Origin: Solirubrobacter soli DSM 22325
GTDB taxonomy: Bacteria; Actinomycetota; Thermoleophilia; Solirubrobacterales; Solirubrobacteraceae
Reading direction: 5' to 3'
NCBI RefSeq assembly: GCF_000423665.1
Contig: NZ_AUIK01000028.1
Span: forward strand, 1 to 64,000
Length of the DNA stretch: 64,000 nucleotides
Of this stretch, positions 7,874-15,457 are shown in pieces. A model generated the notes under the pieces. The model did no database searches. It was not told the DNA's origin and worked only from the letters and a program-made list of their open reading frames with translations. Every line of letters begins with the position of its first letter. The stretch's first letter is position 1. A program made the position numbers and the translations under genes.

Positions 7874-8953
7874 ATGCGGATCGTGATCTTCGGCGCAAGC
7901 GGTTACACCGGCTCCCTGATCGCCGACCGTTTGGTTGCCCAGGGCGTGCGTCCAGTCCTCGCCGGCCGCTCGTTGGGGCGCCTGCAGGAGCTCGCGGACT
8001 CGCTCGGCGGCCTCGAGGTCGTGCGGGCGGACGTGATGCGGCAGAACTCCGTCTTCGACCTCGTCGGGGCCGGCGACGTGCTCGTCTCCACGGTCGGGCC
8101 GTTCGCGAAGTGGGGCGAGCCCGCGCTGCGCGCGGCGGTGGCCGCCGGCGCCGTCTACCTGGACTCGACCGGCGAACCCCCCTTCATCCGGCGCGTGTTC
8201 GAGGAGTTCGGGCCGCCGGCGGAGAAGTCGGGCGCGCGCCTGCTGACCGCGATGGGCTACGACTTCGCCCCGGGTGCGCTCGCGGGTGCGCTCGCCCTGG
8301 AGGAGGCGCCCGACGCCGTGCGGGTGGACGTCGGCTATTACGCGCTCGGCGGCGGCCCTACGTCGCTGTCCTCCGGCACCCGCGAGTCGCTGGTGGGCGT
8401 GACGCTGGACGACGGCCACGCGTTCCGCGAGGGGCGGATCCGCACCGCCCGCCCCGCCGAGCGCGTGCGCTCCTTCGCGGTCGCGGGCAAGCCGCGCGAG
8501 GCGATCTCGGTCGGCGGCGCCGAGCACTTCGGCCTTCCCGCGGCGTTCCCGCGGCTGCGCGAGGTCAACGTCTACCTCGGCTGGTTCGGCCCGCTCGCGC
8601 GCCCGCTGCAGGCCGGGTCGTTCGTCGGCCAGTTCGTCCGTCGCGTGCCGCTGACGACCGCGGCGATGAAGTTCGCCGGCGAGCGTGCGCTCGGCCTCTT
8701 GTCCGGCCCTGACGCGGGCACGACCCCGGGCGGGCGCTCCTGGATCGCCGCCGAGGCCTACGACGCGAGCGGTCACCGGCTCAGCGAGGTCCACCTCGCG
8801 GGCGTCGACGGCTACGCGTTCACCGCCGGCTTCCTCGCCTGGGCCGCGCAGCAGCCGGTCGACGGCGTCGGCGCGCTCGGACCCGTCGAGGCCTACGGGA
8901 TCGAGCGCCTGACCGCGGGCGCGTCCGCCGCAGGGCTAGACCGGGTTCCGTAG
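7874..8953 (+). CDS. Saccharopine dehydrogenase-like NADP-binding oxidoreductase
   Basis: 359 residues. The Rossmann fold starts IVIFGASGYTGSLIADRL (GxxGxxG), followed by VLAGRS and the VSTVGPFAKWG / YLDSTGEPPF signatures of the saccharopine dehydrogenase-like and trans-acting enoyl reductase family (as in mycobacterial Rv2449c/Rv2953). These proteins act on lipid intermediates or are uncharacterised; the substrate here is unknown. The first ATG is preceded by AAGGTG at suitable spacing. It is transcribed divergently from pnp, with 128 bases between. Its last 18 bases overlap the convergent TetR gene, which may regulate it. Confidence 0.85.
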   Translation: MRIVIFGASGYTGSLIADRLVAQGVRPVLAGRSLGRLQELADSLGGLEVVRADVMRQNSVFDLVGAGDVLVSTVGPFAKWGEPALRAAVAAGAVYLDSTGEPPFIRRVFEEFGPPAEKSGARLLTAMGYDFAPGALAGALALEEAPDAVRVDVGYYALGGGPTSLSSGTRESLVGVTLDDGHAFREGRIRTARPAERVRSFAVAGKPREAISVGGAEHFGLPAAFPRLREVNVYLGWFGPLARPLQAGSFVGQFVRRVPLTTAAMKFAGERALGLLSGPDAGTTPGGRSWIAAEAYDASGHRLSEVHLAGVDGYAFTAGFLAWAAQQPVDGVGALGPVEAYGIERLTAGASAAGLDRVP

Positions 8954-9457
8954 TCCCGCGAGCGCGGTCGCGAGGATCGGCTCGACGTAGGCGGGGTCGC
9001 CCTCGATCCGCGCGATCGCCATGACCATGTCCAGGACCTGTTCGAGCGTGAGGTCGCCCCGGACCTCGCCGGCCGCTTGCGCGGCGCGCAGCAGCGGGCG
9101 CCCGGCGGCCAGCACCCGGTCGCGGTTCGCGTTGAACATCGGGTTCGTGCGGTCCAGGGCGAGCAGCTCGTTGGCGATCTCGTGCTTGCCCGCCGAGAAC
9201 GCCAGGAACTCGTGCACCCACTCGGTGAACGTCAGCGACTCCGCGGCGGCGCAGATCGCGTCGACCTCGTCGGTGTAGAGCGCCTCGAGCAGCTCGCGCC
9301 GCCCCGGGAAGTTGCGGTAGAGCGTCGCCATGCCAACGCCGGCGCGGCGCGCGATCTCGGCCATCGACGTCTCGCCGGGTTCGGCGAGCGCGGCGCGGGC
9401 GACGGCGAGGATCTTCTCGCGGTTGCGCGCGGCATCGGCTCTTCTGGGCGCGGGCAT
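8936..9457 (-). CDS. TetR/AcrR family transcriptional regulator
   Basis: 173 residues. The N-terminal helix-turn-helix is classical: TSMAEIARRAGVGMATLYRNFPGRREL. The rest is a helical ligand-binding and dimer domain with no recognisable specificity. The start ATG is at 9457. A perfect 6+3+6 inverted repeat lies at 9462-9476, five bases upstream, which suggests autorepression and a short or absent leader. The 3' end overlaps the oxidoreductase gene by 18 bases on the opposite strand, making that gene a likely partner in regulation. Confidence 0.93.
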   Translation of the reverse strand: MPAPRRADAARNREKILAVARAALAEPGETSMAEIARRAGVGMATLYRNFPGRRELLEALYTDEVDAICAAAESLTFTEWVHEFLAFSAGKHEIANELLALDRTNPMFNANRDRVLAAGRPLLRAAQAAGEVRGDLTLEQVLDMVMAIARIEGDPAYVEPILATALAGLRNPV

Positions 9458-9461
9458 GAAG

Positions 9462-9476
9462 CGGATAGGTTATCCG
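9462..9476. promoter_or_regulatory. Putative TetR operator
   Basis: CGGATA (9462-9467), GGT, TATCCG (9471-9476): a perfect palindrome with a 3-base centre just before the TetR start codon. Length and symmetry fit a TetR-dimer operator. Confidence 0.6.
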
Positions 9477-9477
9477 G

Positions 9478-10488
9478 TTAGGTGATGCGAGCGGCGAGCA
9501 GGCAGAGGTCGTCGGTCAGGGTGCCGTAGGCGAAGTCCGCGACGCGTGCGCGAAGGACGGCGACCGCCTCGGTCGGTGAGGGCCGGTGCAGGCCGCCGAG
9601 CACGGCGCTCACGCCGTCCACGCCGAACATCTGGCCGTCGTGCCGTGCTTCGGTGAGCCCGTCGGTGTAGAGCAACACTCCCGCGCCGGCCGTCGAGCGT
9701 TGCGAGCCCTCCACGAATCCGGGGTTCGGGCCGAGCCCGAGAGGCGTTCCCTGCGTGGGCGCGATCAGCTCGTGACCGTCATCCAGCCAGAGCGCGGGGG
9801 GATGACCGGCGTAGGCCCAGCGCAGGATCTGGGTGCTCGGGAGGAAGGTGACGCAGGCGGCGGTGACGAACTCGACGCTCACGCCTGCCCGCTCGATCAG
9901 AGCGGTGTTCGCCCAGCTCAGCAGGCGGCAGGGATCATCGGAGAACGGTGCGGTCGCGGCGAACGTCGTGCGGATGAACGCGGCCCGTCGCGCCGCCTGC
10001 AGGCCGTGGCCGACGACGTCCCCGACGACGAGTACGGTCGAGTCCTGTGGCCCCTCGGCCACCAGGTAGAAGTCGCCGCTGACCCGTTCTGCGATCGCAG
10101 GCAGGAACGCCGCCGCCAGTTCCAAGCCGGGGCGCCGGGGCAGCTCGGGCGGGGTCAGCGCGTCCCGGATCGCGCGCAGATCCTCCAGCTCGTGCTCGGC
10201 CGCCGCGAGGCGCTTACGCAGCACGGCGAGGTCCCCTTCGCGCACCGCGGCGTCTTCGCGAAGGCGCGCGATCAGCTTCTCTTGGCGGTGCTCGAGGTCG
10301 TCCAGCTCGTGGATGTCGCGCCGCTGAGCGGCCACCTCCGAGCGCAGCCGGCGAAGCTCCTCGTCGTTGTCGTGGTGATCGCTCAGGGTGGTCGCCGCCG
10401 CTGATGCGACGTAGCGCGTGCCGGTAGCCATCGTGTCGCATCGCCGCGCGACTGTCGATTGCGTCGAGTACTTGACCCCGTTGGCCAC
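9478..10488 (-). CDS. PP2C-type SpoIIE/RsbU phosphatase
   Basis: 336 residues: about 45 variable residues, a coiled coil of about 70 residues rich in Arg/Glu/Leu, then a SpoIIE-type serine phosphatase domain. Metal-binding signatures are SGDFYLV, VVGDVVGHGLQAA and LLYTDGLTEARH, with the final TDDLCLLAARI. Such proteins dephosphorylate anti-sigma antagonists in partner-switching stress pathways. The coiled coil could dimerise it or dock it to a sensor. The GTG start at 10488 lies right after GGGAGG (spacing tight); an internal ATG at 10431 is an alternative. It is 7 bases downstream of the preceding minus-strand gene, so the two are likely cotranscribed. Confidence 0.9.
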   Translation of the reverse strand: MANGVKYSTQSTVARRCDTMATGTRYVASAAATTLSDHHDNDEELRRLRSEVAAQRRDIHELDDLEHRQEKLIARLREDAAVREGDLAVLRKRLAAAEHELEDLRAIRDALTPPELPRRPGLELAAAFLPAIAERVSGDFYLVAEGPQDSTVLVVGDVVGHGLQAARRAAFIRTTFAATAPFSDDPCRLLSWANTALIERAGVSVEFVTAACVTFLPSTQILRWAYAGHPPALWLDDGHELIAPTQGTPLGLGPNPGFVEGSQRSTAGAGVLLYTDGLTEARHDGQMFGVDGVSAVLGGLHRPSPTEAVAVLRARVADFAYGTLTDDLCLLAARIT

Positions 10489-10495
10489 GTCCTCC

Positions 10496-11143
10496 CTAGG
10501 TGCGGTAGCGGCGTCGGCTCTGGATCAGTGCGTGGTCGAGCATCGCGTCGTGGTCGTCCTCGCGGACGACGACGACGAGCTTGTTCCACGCGCCGGGGTA
10601 GACGATCCGCTCGTTGTAGATCTGCGTCCGGAAGCGCTCGGTGTAGGCGGTAGGGAGCGTGTCGCCGGCGCTGTACATGCGCCGCCCGCCGTCGCTTCCG
10701 CGGATGACCGCGACCAGCTCGCGCGTGCGCTCGAAGTCGTCGGCGGCGGCGAACTCGACGAGCGGGTCCTGCGGCGAGCCGCTGCTGAGGAAGGCGACGA
10801 CGTACTTGCGGTCGCGCCCGCGCGTGTTCTCGCGGATCGTCTCGCCGAGCCCGATCTGCACCGCGCCCTCGGCCCGTGTGGTGCCCATGAACACGCGGTA
10901 GGGCGCGTAGCGGTCGCGCCGCTTCGGCCACTGGTAGGACTCGGCCTCGCGTTCGCGGACGACCCGCCAGTCGCCGGGGAGGTCCGTCGGCGTGGCGCGC
11001 GCTGATGCTGCCGCACCCGCGGAGGCGGCCGCGGCGGCGTGTTCGATGAGCGGATTGTCGAAGCCCGCTTCGGCGAGCTGGGTCAGCAGTGGCCCCAGCT
11101 CGCGGTCGGGGACGTCGTGCACGGTGACGGAGAAGGGCGACAT
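10496..11143 (-). CDS. Unknown soluble protein in an operon with the SpoIIE phosphatase
   Basis: 215 residues with no signal peptide or membrane segment. The N-terminus (MSPFSVTVHDVPDRELGPL) is followed by an Ala-rich stretch near 35-50. The remainder is a mixed alpha/beta domain with VFMGTTRAEGAVQIGLGE and a C-terminal VVVREDDHDAMLDHALIQS. I do not recognise the family. It sits directly before the phosphatase, and its promoter region contains the AACGTA array, so it is probably the first gene of a regulated two-gene unit. Confidence 0.75.
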   Translation of the reverse strand: MSPFSVTVHDVPDRELGPLLTQLAEAGFDNPLIEHAAAAASAGAAASARATPTDLPGDWRVVREREAESYQWPKRRDRYAPYRVFMGTTRAEGAVQIGLGETIRENTRGRDRKYVVAFLSSGSPQDPLVEFAAADDFERTRELVAVIRGSDGGRRMYSAGDTLPTAYTERFRTQIYNERIVYPGAWNKLVVVVREDDHDAMLDHALIQSRRRYRT

Positions 11144-11153
11144 TTCAAGCTCC

Positions 11154-11227
11154 TACGTTGTTACGTAGAGGAACGTAGACAACGTAATAGAACGTAAGTA
11201 CGAGAGCTGCTACGGTACTACGTACGT
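11154..11227. promoter_or_regulatory. Array of AACGTA/TACGTT repeats between divergent genes
   Basis: TACGTT (11154), TACGTA (11162), AACGTA (11172, 11181, 11191) and TACGTACGT (11219) lie in the 201-bp divergent intergenic region. Spacings of 8, 10, 9 and 10 bases place the first five copies on nearly the same DNA face, as expected for cooperative binding of a regulator. The array starts ten bases upstream of the minus-strand start codon at 11143. Confidence 0.6.
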
Positions 11228-11344
11228 CACGCCTCCCCAGCGCCGCCACAGAGCTCTCACGAGTCCTCGCGGCGCCACGCGAGGCGAACGTATCCAGGAG
11301 CGTTCCACGGAGCGCCTCCGCCCGAAGAAATCGTTGGGATTCAC

Positions 11345-11659
11345 ATGTTCGCCACCATTCGCCGCTACGAGTCGGTCGACCAGAGCCGCACTGCCGAGCT
11401 CGTCAAGAAGGTCGACGAGACGCTGCTGCCGCGCCTGAGCAAGATGCCGGGCTTCGGCGGCTATCACCTGATCAAGGCCGACGACGGCACCATGAGCTCC
11501 GTCGGCTTCTTCGACACCTCGGCGCAGGCCGACGAGTCGACCAAGATCGTGTCCGGCTGGGTGCGCGACGAGAAGTTCGAGACGGTCCTCCCGAGCCCGC
11601 CGCGCATCACGACCGGTGAGATCGTCGCGCACCAGTCGCGCGAGCTCGTCAAGGCGTAA
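11345..11659 (+). CDS. Antibiotic-biosynthesis-monooxygenase-like small protein
   Basis: 104 residues forming one ferredoxin-like dimeric alpha+beta barrel: MFATIRRYESVDQSRTAEL, LPRLSKMPGFGGYHLI, and SSVGFFDTSAQADES are typical of ABM-domain proteins. Members range from quinone monooxygenases to haem-degrading enzymes to proteins without known catalysis. No diagnostic catalytic residue lets me choose. The start is ATG. A perfect terminator hairpin follows at 11682-11705, so it is monocistronic. It diverges from the AACGTA-flanked gene and may share that control region. Confidence 0.8.
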   Translation: MFATIRRYESVDQSRTAELVKKVDETLLPRLSKMPGFGGYHLIKADDGTMSSVGFFDTSAQADESTKIVSGWVRDEKFETVLPSPPRITTGEIVAHQSRELVKA

Positions 11660-11681
11660 CCCGCCAGAGCGAAATCCGACT

Positions 11682-11705
11682 GAAGGCCCGCCCCCGCGGG
11701 CCTTC
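11682..11705. terminator. Bidirectional intrinsic terminator hairpin
   Basis: GAAGGCCCGC (11682-11691), loop CCCC, and GCGGGCCTTC (11696-11705) form a perfect 10-bp stem between two convergent genes. GGTCGTTCC follows on the plus strand. Confidence 0.85.
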
Positions 11706-11755
11706 GGTCGTTCCGGGACGGTTGCGACGAGCCTTCTTCCGCGGACCCAAGCGAA

Positions 11756-12616
11756 CTAGGTCGCGTCGGGGGCAGCGCGCATCGGGGCGGGCATGAGCGC
11801 CGCGCCGGCGATCACGAGGCAGAACGCGAGGAAGCGGGCGCCGATCTCGACGGCGCCCGAGCCGATCGGCTCGTGGAAGATCAGGATGCCGCCGATGATG
11901 GCGGCGAGGTTGGCGGCTACTGAGGTGAGCGCGATGACCTCGACGCCGTCGCCGATCTGGAGGCTGCGCGCGGACGCGTAAAAGGCGATCACGCCGGCGA
12001 TGATCGCGGTCACCGCCCACGGGCTCACCACCCCGAGCAGCGGGCCCGGTGCCGCCTGCGTGAGCCACTTGATCGCGACATCGGAGACCCCGAAGAGCGC
12101 GCCGGCGGCCGCGCCGAGCAGCAGCCCCTCGGCGCGCGGCGGGACGTGGCGGCGGGTCGAGACCCGCACCAGCGCGCCGCCGATCGCAAACGTCGTTGCC
12201 TCGACGGCGATCAGTGCCGCCAGCGAGGCGCTCTGAGGATCGTTGGCGCCGCCGCCGGTCAGTCCGATCACCACCAGCCCGGCGGCGGTGATCGTCACGC
12301 CGCCCCATTGTCGCCGTCCCAGGTGAAAACCGAAGAAACGCTCGGCGAGCACGGCCAGCAGGACCAGGCCACCGGAGAGCACCGCCTGCACGATCGACAA
12401 CGGCGCCAGCGAAAGCGCACCGACGTGCAACCCCCAGGCCGCGATCGCCACGATCCACCCGACCAGGAACCATCCGGAGCGAAACAGACCGACGGCGCCG
12501 CGCAGCGGATGGCGCAGGCGGATCGGCGCGGCGAGCACCGCGCCGCGATGTTTGAACAAGAACGCGAGGTTGGTGGCCAGCGCCGAGGCGAGCGCCAGGA
12601 GCAGTCCTATGAGCAT
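11756..12616 (-). CDS. DMT-superfamily (EamA-like) transporter
   Basis: Integral membrane protein of 286 residues with about nine or ten hydrophobic helices, in the two-fold repeat typical of EamA/DMT permeases. The N-terminus is MLIGLLLALASALATNLAF, and a second repeat begins near residue 150. A basic intracellular loop follows the first hairpin. Substrates of this family include metabolites and drugs; none can be inferred. The C-terminus is short and polar. The start is ATG at 12616, divergent from the SRPBCC gene 62 bases away. Confidence 0.85.
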   Translation of the reverse strand: MLIGLLLALASALATNLAFLFKHRGAVLAAPIRLRHPLRGAVGLFRSGWFLVGWIVAIAAWGLHVGALSLAPLSIVQAVLSGGLVLLAVLAERFFGFHLGRRQWGGVTITAAGLVVIGLTGGGANDPQSASLAALIAVEATTFAIGGALVRVSTRRHVPPRAEGLLLGAAAGALFGVSDVAIKWLTQAAPGPLLGVVSPWAVTAIIAGVIAFYASARSLQIGDGVEVIALTSVAANLAAIIGGILIFHEPIGSGAVEIGARFLAFCLVIAGAALMPAPMRAAPDAT

Positions 12617-12678
12617 CGTTCAGGCGCGACGCGGGAACACGGTCTGAGCCCGGTCACGGCCTGGCCCGTACCCCGTGG

Positions 12679-13173
12679 GTGTTCGGCCATCACGTCCTGA
12701 CCCGCGAGCAGCGCCTGCCCGGCACGCCCGAGGACGTGTTCGGGTTCTTCGCCGACGCGGGCAACCTCCAGGCGATCACGCCGCCCTGGCTGTCGTTTCA
12801 CGTCGTCACGCCGCGGCCGATCGAGATGCGCGTCGGCACGTTGATCGAGTACCGGCTGAGACTGCACCGGCTCCCGATCAGCTGGCTGACGCGCATCGAG
12901 GAGTGGCTGCCGGGCGAGCGTTTCGTCGACGCGCAGCTGCAGGGGCCGTACAAGCTCTGGCACCACACCCACGAGTTCGAGGCGGACGGAGCGGCGCACA
13001 CGCTGATGCGCGACACCGTCCGCTACGCGCTGCCCTTCGCGCCCCTGAGCGAGATCGCACACCGCGCGTTCGTCGCGCGCGACCTCGCCCGCATCTTCGA
13101 CTACCGGCGGGACTACTTGACCGTCAGCTTGCCCTCCATGCCGGCGGCCCGGTGGCCGTCGACGGGGCAATAG
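12679..13173 (+). CDS. SRPBCC (START-like) ligand-binding protein
   Basis: 164 residues with the CDP-paratose-2-epimerase-associated SRPBCC pattern: LPGTPEDVFGFFADAGNLQAITPPW near the start, EYRLRLHRLPISWLT in the middle, and HTHEFEADG then RDTVRYALPF later, ending near RIFDYRR. These proteins form a hydrophobic cavity; the ligand is unknown. The GTG start at 12679 follows a short divergent region. The last 61 bases overlap the cupredoxin gene on the other strand. The residues after RRDYL are not conserved-looking and may simply be read-through of that overlap. Confidence 0.85.
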   Translation: MFGHHVLTREQRLPGTPEDVFGFFADAGNLQAITPPWLSFHVVTPRPIEMRVGTLIEYRLRLHRLPISWLTRIEEWLPGERFVDAQLQGPYKLWHHTHEFEADGAAHTLMRDTVRYALPFAPLSEIAHRAFVARDLARIFDYRRDYLTVSLPSMPAARWPSTGQ

Positions 13174-13559
13174 AACTCGTAGACCCCGGGCTTGAGGTCG
13201 ACGGTCAACGGCGCGGCGTCCTTCCCGGTCACCGTCTCGGTCGTCTTCTCCTCGATGCCGTTGCCCTCGATCGCGACCGCGTGCGGGAGCTGTGACGGGT
13301 TCGAGAAGTCGATCTCCACCGTGCCGGCCTTGGTCGTCAGCGACGACTCGGTGAACTTCAGAGCGCCGCCGGGGTCCGCCTTGATCGCGAGCTTGGTCGC
13401 CGACCCGGACGCCGGGGCCTCGGTCGCGGCCTCGGTCGGCGTCTCGGTGGCCGTCTCCGTCGCTTCGGGAGTCGACGTCGAGCTACTGCTGTTGTCGCTC
13501 CCGCCGCAGCCGGCGAGAGCGAGTGCGGCCGTGGCCGCGCATACGACAAACCATCTCAT
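13113..13559 (-). CDS. Cupredoxin-domain lipoprotein
   Basis: 148 residues. A lipoprotein signal peptide ends in LALAGCGGS (lipobox with Cys). It is followed by a Ser/Thr/Glu/Ala-rich linker of about 40 residues and a plastocyanin-like domain. The type-1 copper ligands are visible: His in LPHAVAIEG, Cys in YEFYCPVDGH with its His, and Met in AAGMEGKL. It is probably anchored outside the membrane as an electron carrier or copper-binding protein. ATG at 13559 is preferred over longer in-frame starts because it places the signal peptide at the N-terminus. It lies 31 bases after the anti-sigma gene and may belong to that regulon. Confidence 0.9.
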   Translation of the reverse strand: MRWFVVCAATAALALAGCGGSDNSSSSTSTPEATETATETPTEAATEAPASGSATKLAIKADPGGALKFTESSLTTKAGTVEIDFSNPSQLPHAVAIEGNGIEEKTTETVTGKDAAPLTVDLKPGVYEFYCPVDGHRAAGMEGKLTVK

Positions 13560-13590
13560 AGCAGGGGATACGCGCCCCCAGTGCGCAGGT

Positions 13591-14295
13591 TCAGGACAAC
13601 TTGGCCGTGAGAATGTCCGACGGCACGACCTCACCGTTGGGCTTGTGCTCGCGACGCACGAGTCGAATCTGATCGTACTGGCCCTTCTTCACGGCTGTGG
13701 TGAGAATCACGTACGCGTTGCCCTTGGCGTCGACGCGGAACGTGCCGGCCCCGGCGCTCCACCCGGGCGCGTCGCAGAAGACCTCGTAGGTGTCGCCGGT
13801 CGGGAGGTTGTTGACCCACAGGCGCACGACCGTGCCGGACTGGGTCGTCCGCAGCCCGGCGCGCGCGTTGGCGTTGGCGGGCGCGTCGCCGACCTTCTCG
13901 AACACGACCCGGTACTGGGAGCCGGGCCGCCCGGCGTTCTTCTGGAAGTTCAGGGGGACGACGAGGACCGCGATCGCGACCGCGGCGCCCGCCAGCGCAC
14001 TGCTGAGACCTAACGCGAGCCGGGGCCGCCAGCGGCGCCGCCGCGACGGGCGCTCGGGGCGCTCGCGTGCGAAGCGGTCCAGGAGCCGCTCCTCGATCGC
14101 CGGTGGAAGCGGCTCGTCCTCGGTGGCGCCTGTGACGACCGCCAGGTCGAGCAGGCCCGGGATCCCGGCCAGCTCGGAGTGGGCGGCCGCGCACTCCTGG
14201 CAACCGGCCAGGTGCTCGCGCACGCGCTTCTCGGTGTCCGCGTCCAGCGCGCCCAGGACGAACGCGCCGATGTCCTCGTGGACGTGCTGCGTCAT
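13591..14295 (-). CDS. Zinc-finger anti-sigma factor with RskA-like C-terminus
   Basis: 234 residues. The N-terminal anti-sigma domain carries the ZAS motif HxxxCxxC (HLAGCQEC), which holds the sigma factor inactive. A basic stretch (RRRRWRPR) is followed by one transmembrane helix near 100-120 (LSSALAGAAVAIAVLVV), and an outer domain of about 110 residues resembles anti-sigma-K factor RskA. Regulated proteolysis of such proteins releases the sigma factor. The ATG at 14295 overlaps the sigma stop by ATGA, the classic arrangement for a sigma/anti-sigma pair. The signal sensed is unknown; the downstream cupredoxin and the upstream peroxiredoxin hint at redox or envelope stress. Confidence 0.92.
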   Translation of the reverse strand: MTQHVHEDIGAFVLGALDADTEKRVREHLAGCQECAAAHSELAGIPGLLDLAVVTGATEDEPLPPAIEERLLDRFARERPERPSRRRRWRPRLALGLSSALAGAAVAIAVLVVPLNFQKNAGRPGSQYRVVFEKVGDAPANANARAGLRTTQSGTVVRLWVNNLPTGDTYEVFCDAPGWSAGAGTFRVDAKGNAYVILTTAVKKGQYDQIRLVRREHKPNGEVVPSDILTAKLS

Positions 14296-14837
14296 GCCCG
14301 CACCCCCATCTCCTCCAAGACCAGCCGCAGCGAACGCAGCGCGTACCACGTGCGGCTCTTGACCGTCCCCTCGGGGAGCCCGAGCCGCTCGGAGATCTCG
14401 CGCACCGACAGTCCTTGGACATGGGCGAGGCGGATCACCTGGCGATGCTCGGGCGTGAGCTTCTCCAGTGCGCTCGCGACCTGCCACCCCAGCATCGCTC
14501 GCTCGATCGAGAGTCCTTCAGGGTCCTGCTCGTCGCGCGGCTCGTGCAGTGCCAGCGCGGGGCGCACGGCAGCTCGCCGGCGCGTGTCGATGATCGCGTG
14601 CCGCGCGATCTGATACAGCCAGGTCCGCACGCTGCCGCGTGTCGGGTCGTAGGCCTCGGCGTGCCTCCAGGCGCGTGTGAACACCTCTTGCACGACTTCC
14701 TCGGCGGTCCCCCGATCGCCGAGCGCGTTGAGCGCGAAGCCGTACAACTCGCCCGCGTAGGAGCGATACAGCGCGCGCAGCGCTTCGCCGGTGGCATCCG
14801 ACGAGATCTTGGCGAGGAGTTGCGCGTCAGTGGGCAT
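14292..14837 (-). CDS. ECF RNA polymerase sigma factor (SigK-like)
   Basis: 181 residues with region 2 (YRSYAGELYGFALNALGD, AEEVVQEVFTRAWRHAEAYD, VRTWLYQIARHAIIDTRRR) and region 4 (LTPEHRQVIRLAHVQGLSV, EISERLGLPEGTVKSR). No extra domains. It is followed by its cognate anti-sigma with a 4-base overlap. The start is ATG at 14837. The 146 bases upstream contain an imperfect long inverted repeat (14891-14985). No convincing self-type ECF promoter could be fixed by eye. Confidence 0.95.
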   Translation of the reverse strand: MPTDAQLLAKISSDATGEALRALYRSYAGELYGFALNALGDRGTAEEVVQEVFTRAWRHAEAYDPTRGSVRTWLYQIARHAIIDTRRRAAVRPALALHEPRDEQDPEGLSIERAMLGWQVASALEKLTPEHRQVIRLAHVQGLSVREISERLGLPEGTVKSRTWYALRSLRLVLEEMGVRA

Positions 14838-14890
14838 CTACCGCGTGGTAATACGCGCCGGTCCGCTTCCCGGTTCGATCCGGGAACTCT

Positions 14891-14985
14891 AGGGGTTCGT
14901 TGACGAATGGTCGGTCCGACCGATGTGGCGCGAGACGCCGCGGATGCGCCGCGGCGGGCGCACCGGTATTCGTCAACGGGCCCCT
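14891..14985. repeat. 18-bp inverted repeat bracketing 59 bases
   Basis: AGGGGTTCGTTGACGAAT (14891-14908) and ATTCGTCAACGGGCCCCT (14968-14985) are inverted copies with 16 of 18 bases matching. The right arm reaches the stop codon of the DsbA-like gene. The interior has a further small palindrome (CGGTCCGACCG). It could be a large terminator structure or a miniature inverted-repeat element. Confidence 0.6.
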
Positions 14986-15457
14986 AAGCGTCCAGCAACG
15001 AGCGGCCAGGAAACATCCGGCCATCGGAGAACGCGGTCGGCGTCGTCACCACACCGGCGCGCACGCCGCCGCGGAAATCTGCCTTCACCCGCGCCAGGAC
15101 GGCGTCCGAGCGGCGGTCGGCGTCGAAGCGGTCGACGTCGAGCCCGAGCCGCTCCGCCCGCGCCCACAGGTGCGGATCCTCGAGCCGGCCCTGGTCGGCG
15201 AACAGCGCGTCGTGCATCTCCCAGAAGGCGCCCTGCAGCGCGGCGGCCTCGGCCGCGCAGGCGGCGGCGAGCGCGCGCGGGTGCGCGGACTTGACCGGGA
15301 AGTGGCGGAAGCAGACCTCGTAGACGTCCAGGCGCGCCTCGAACGCGGCGCAGAACGGGCACTCGTAGTCGCCGTACACGATCACCAGGGGACCGGTCCC
15401 GCGAACATGGTCCTCGGGCCCGACCGGCGGCAGCGGGGCGGAGCTGAGGTCGCTCAG
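14984..15457 (-). CDS. DsbA-like thioredoxin-fold protein
   Basis: Thioredoxin_4/DsbA-type oxidoreductase domain. The active site is CPFC in YGDYECPFCAAFEARL, followed by a helical insert (FWEMHDALFADQGRLED) and a cis-Pro loop TTPTAFSDGRMF. There is no signal peptide, so it is likely cytoplasmic, as in the FrnE/DsbA-like group. The conserved N-terminal run PVGPEDHVRG lies before the first canonical start (GTG at 15385). The only upstream candidate that would include it is CTG at 15457, which overlaps the peroxiredoxin TGA (CTGA). I give the homology-based end; 15385 is the conservative one. It is cotranscribed with the peroxiredoxin. Confidence 0.85.
   Translation of the reverse strand: MSDLSSAPLPPVGPEDHVRGTGPLVIVYGDYECPFCAAFEARLDVYEVCFRHFPVKSAHPRALAAACAAEAAALQGAFWEMHDALFADQGRLEDPHLWARAERLGLDVDRFDADRRSDAVLARVKADFRGGVRAGVVTTPTAFSDGRMFPGRSLLDA

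Noticed and set aside
14838..14900. Self-recognised ECF promoter upstream of the first sigma gene
   Set aside because: GAAC-like bits occur, but no paired -10 at normal spacing could be fixed.
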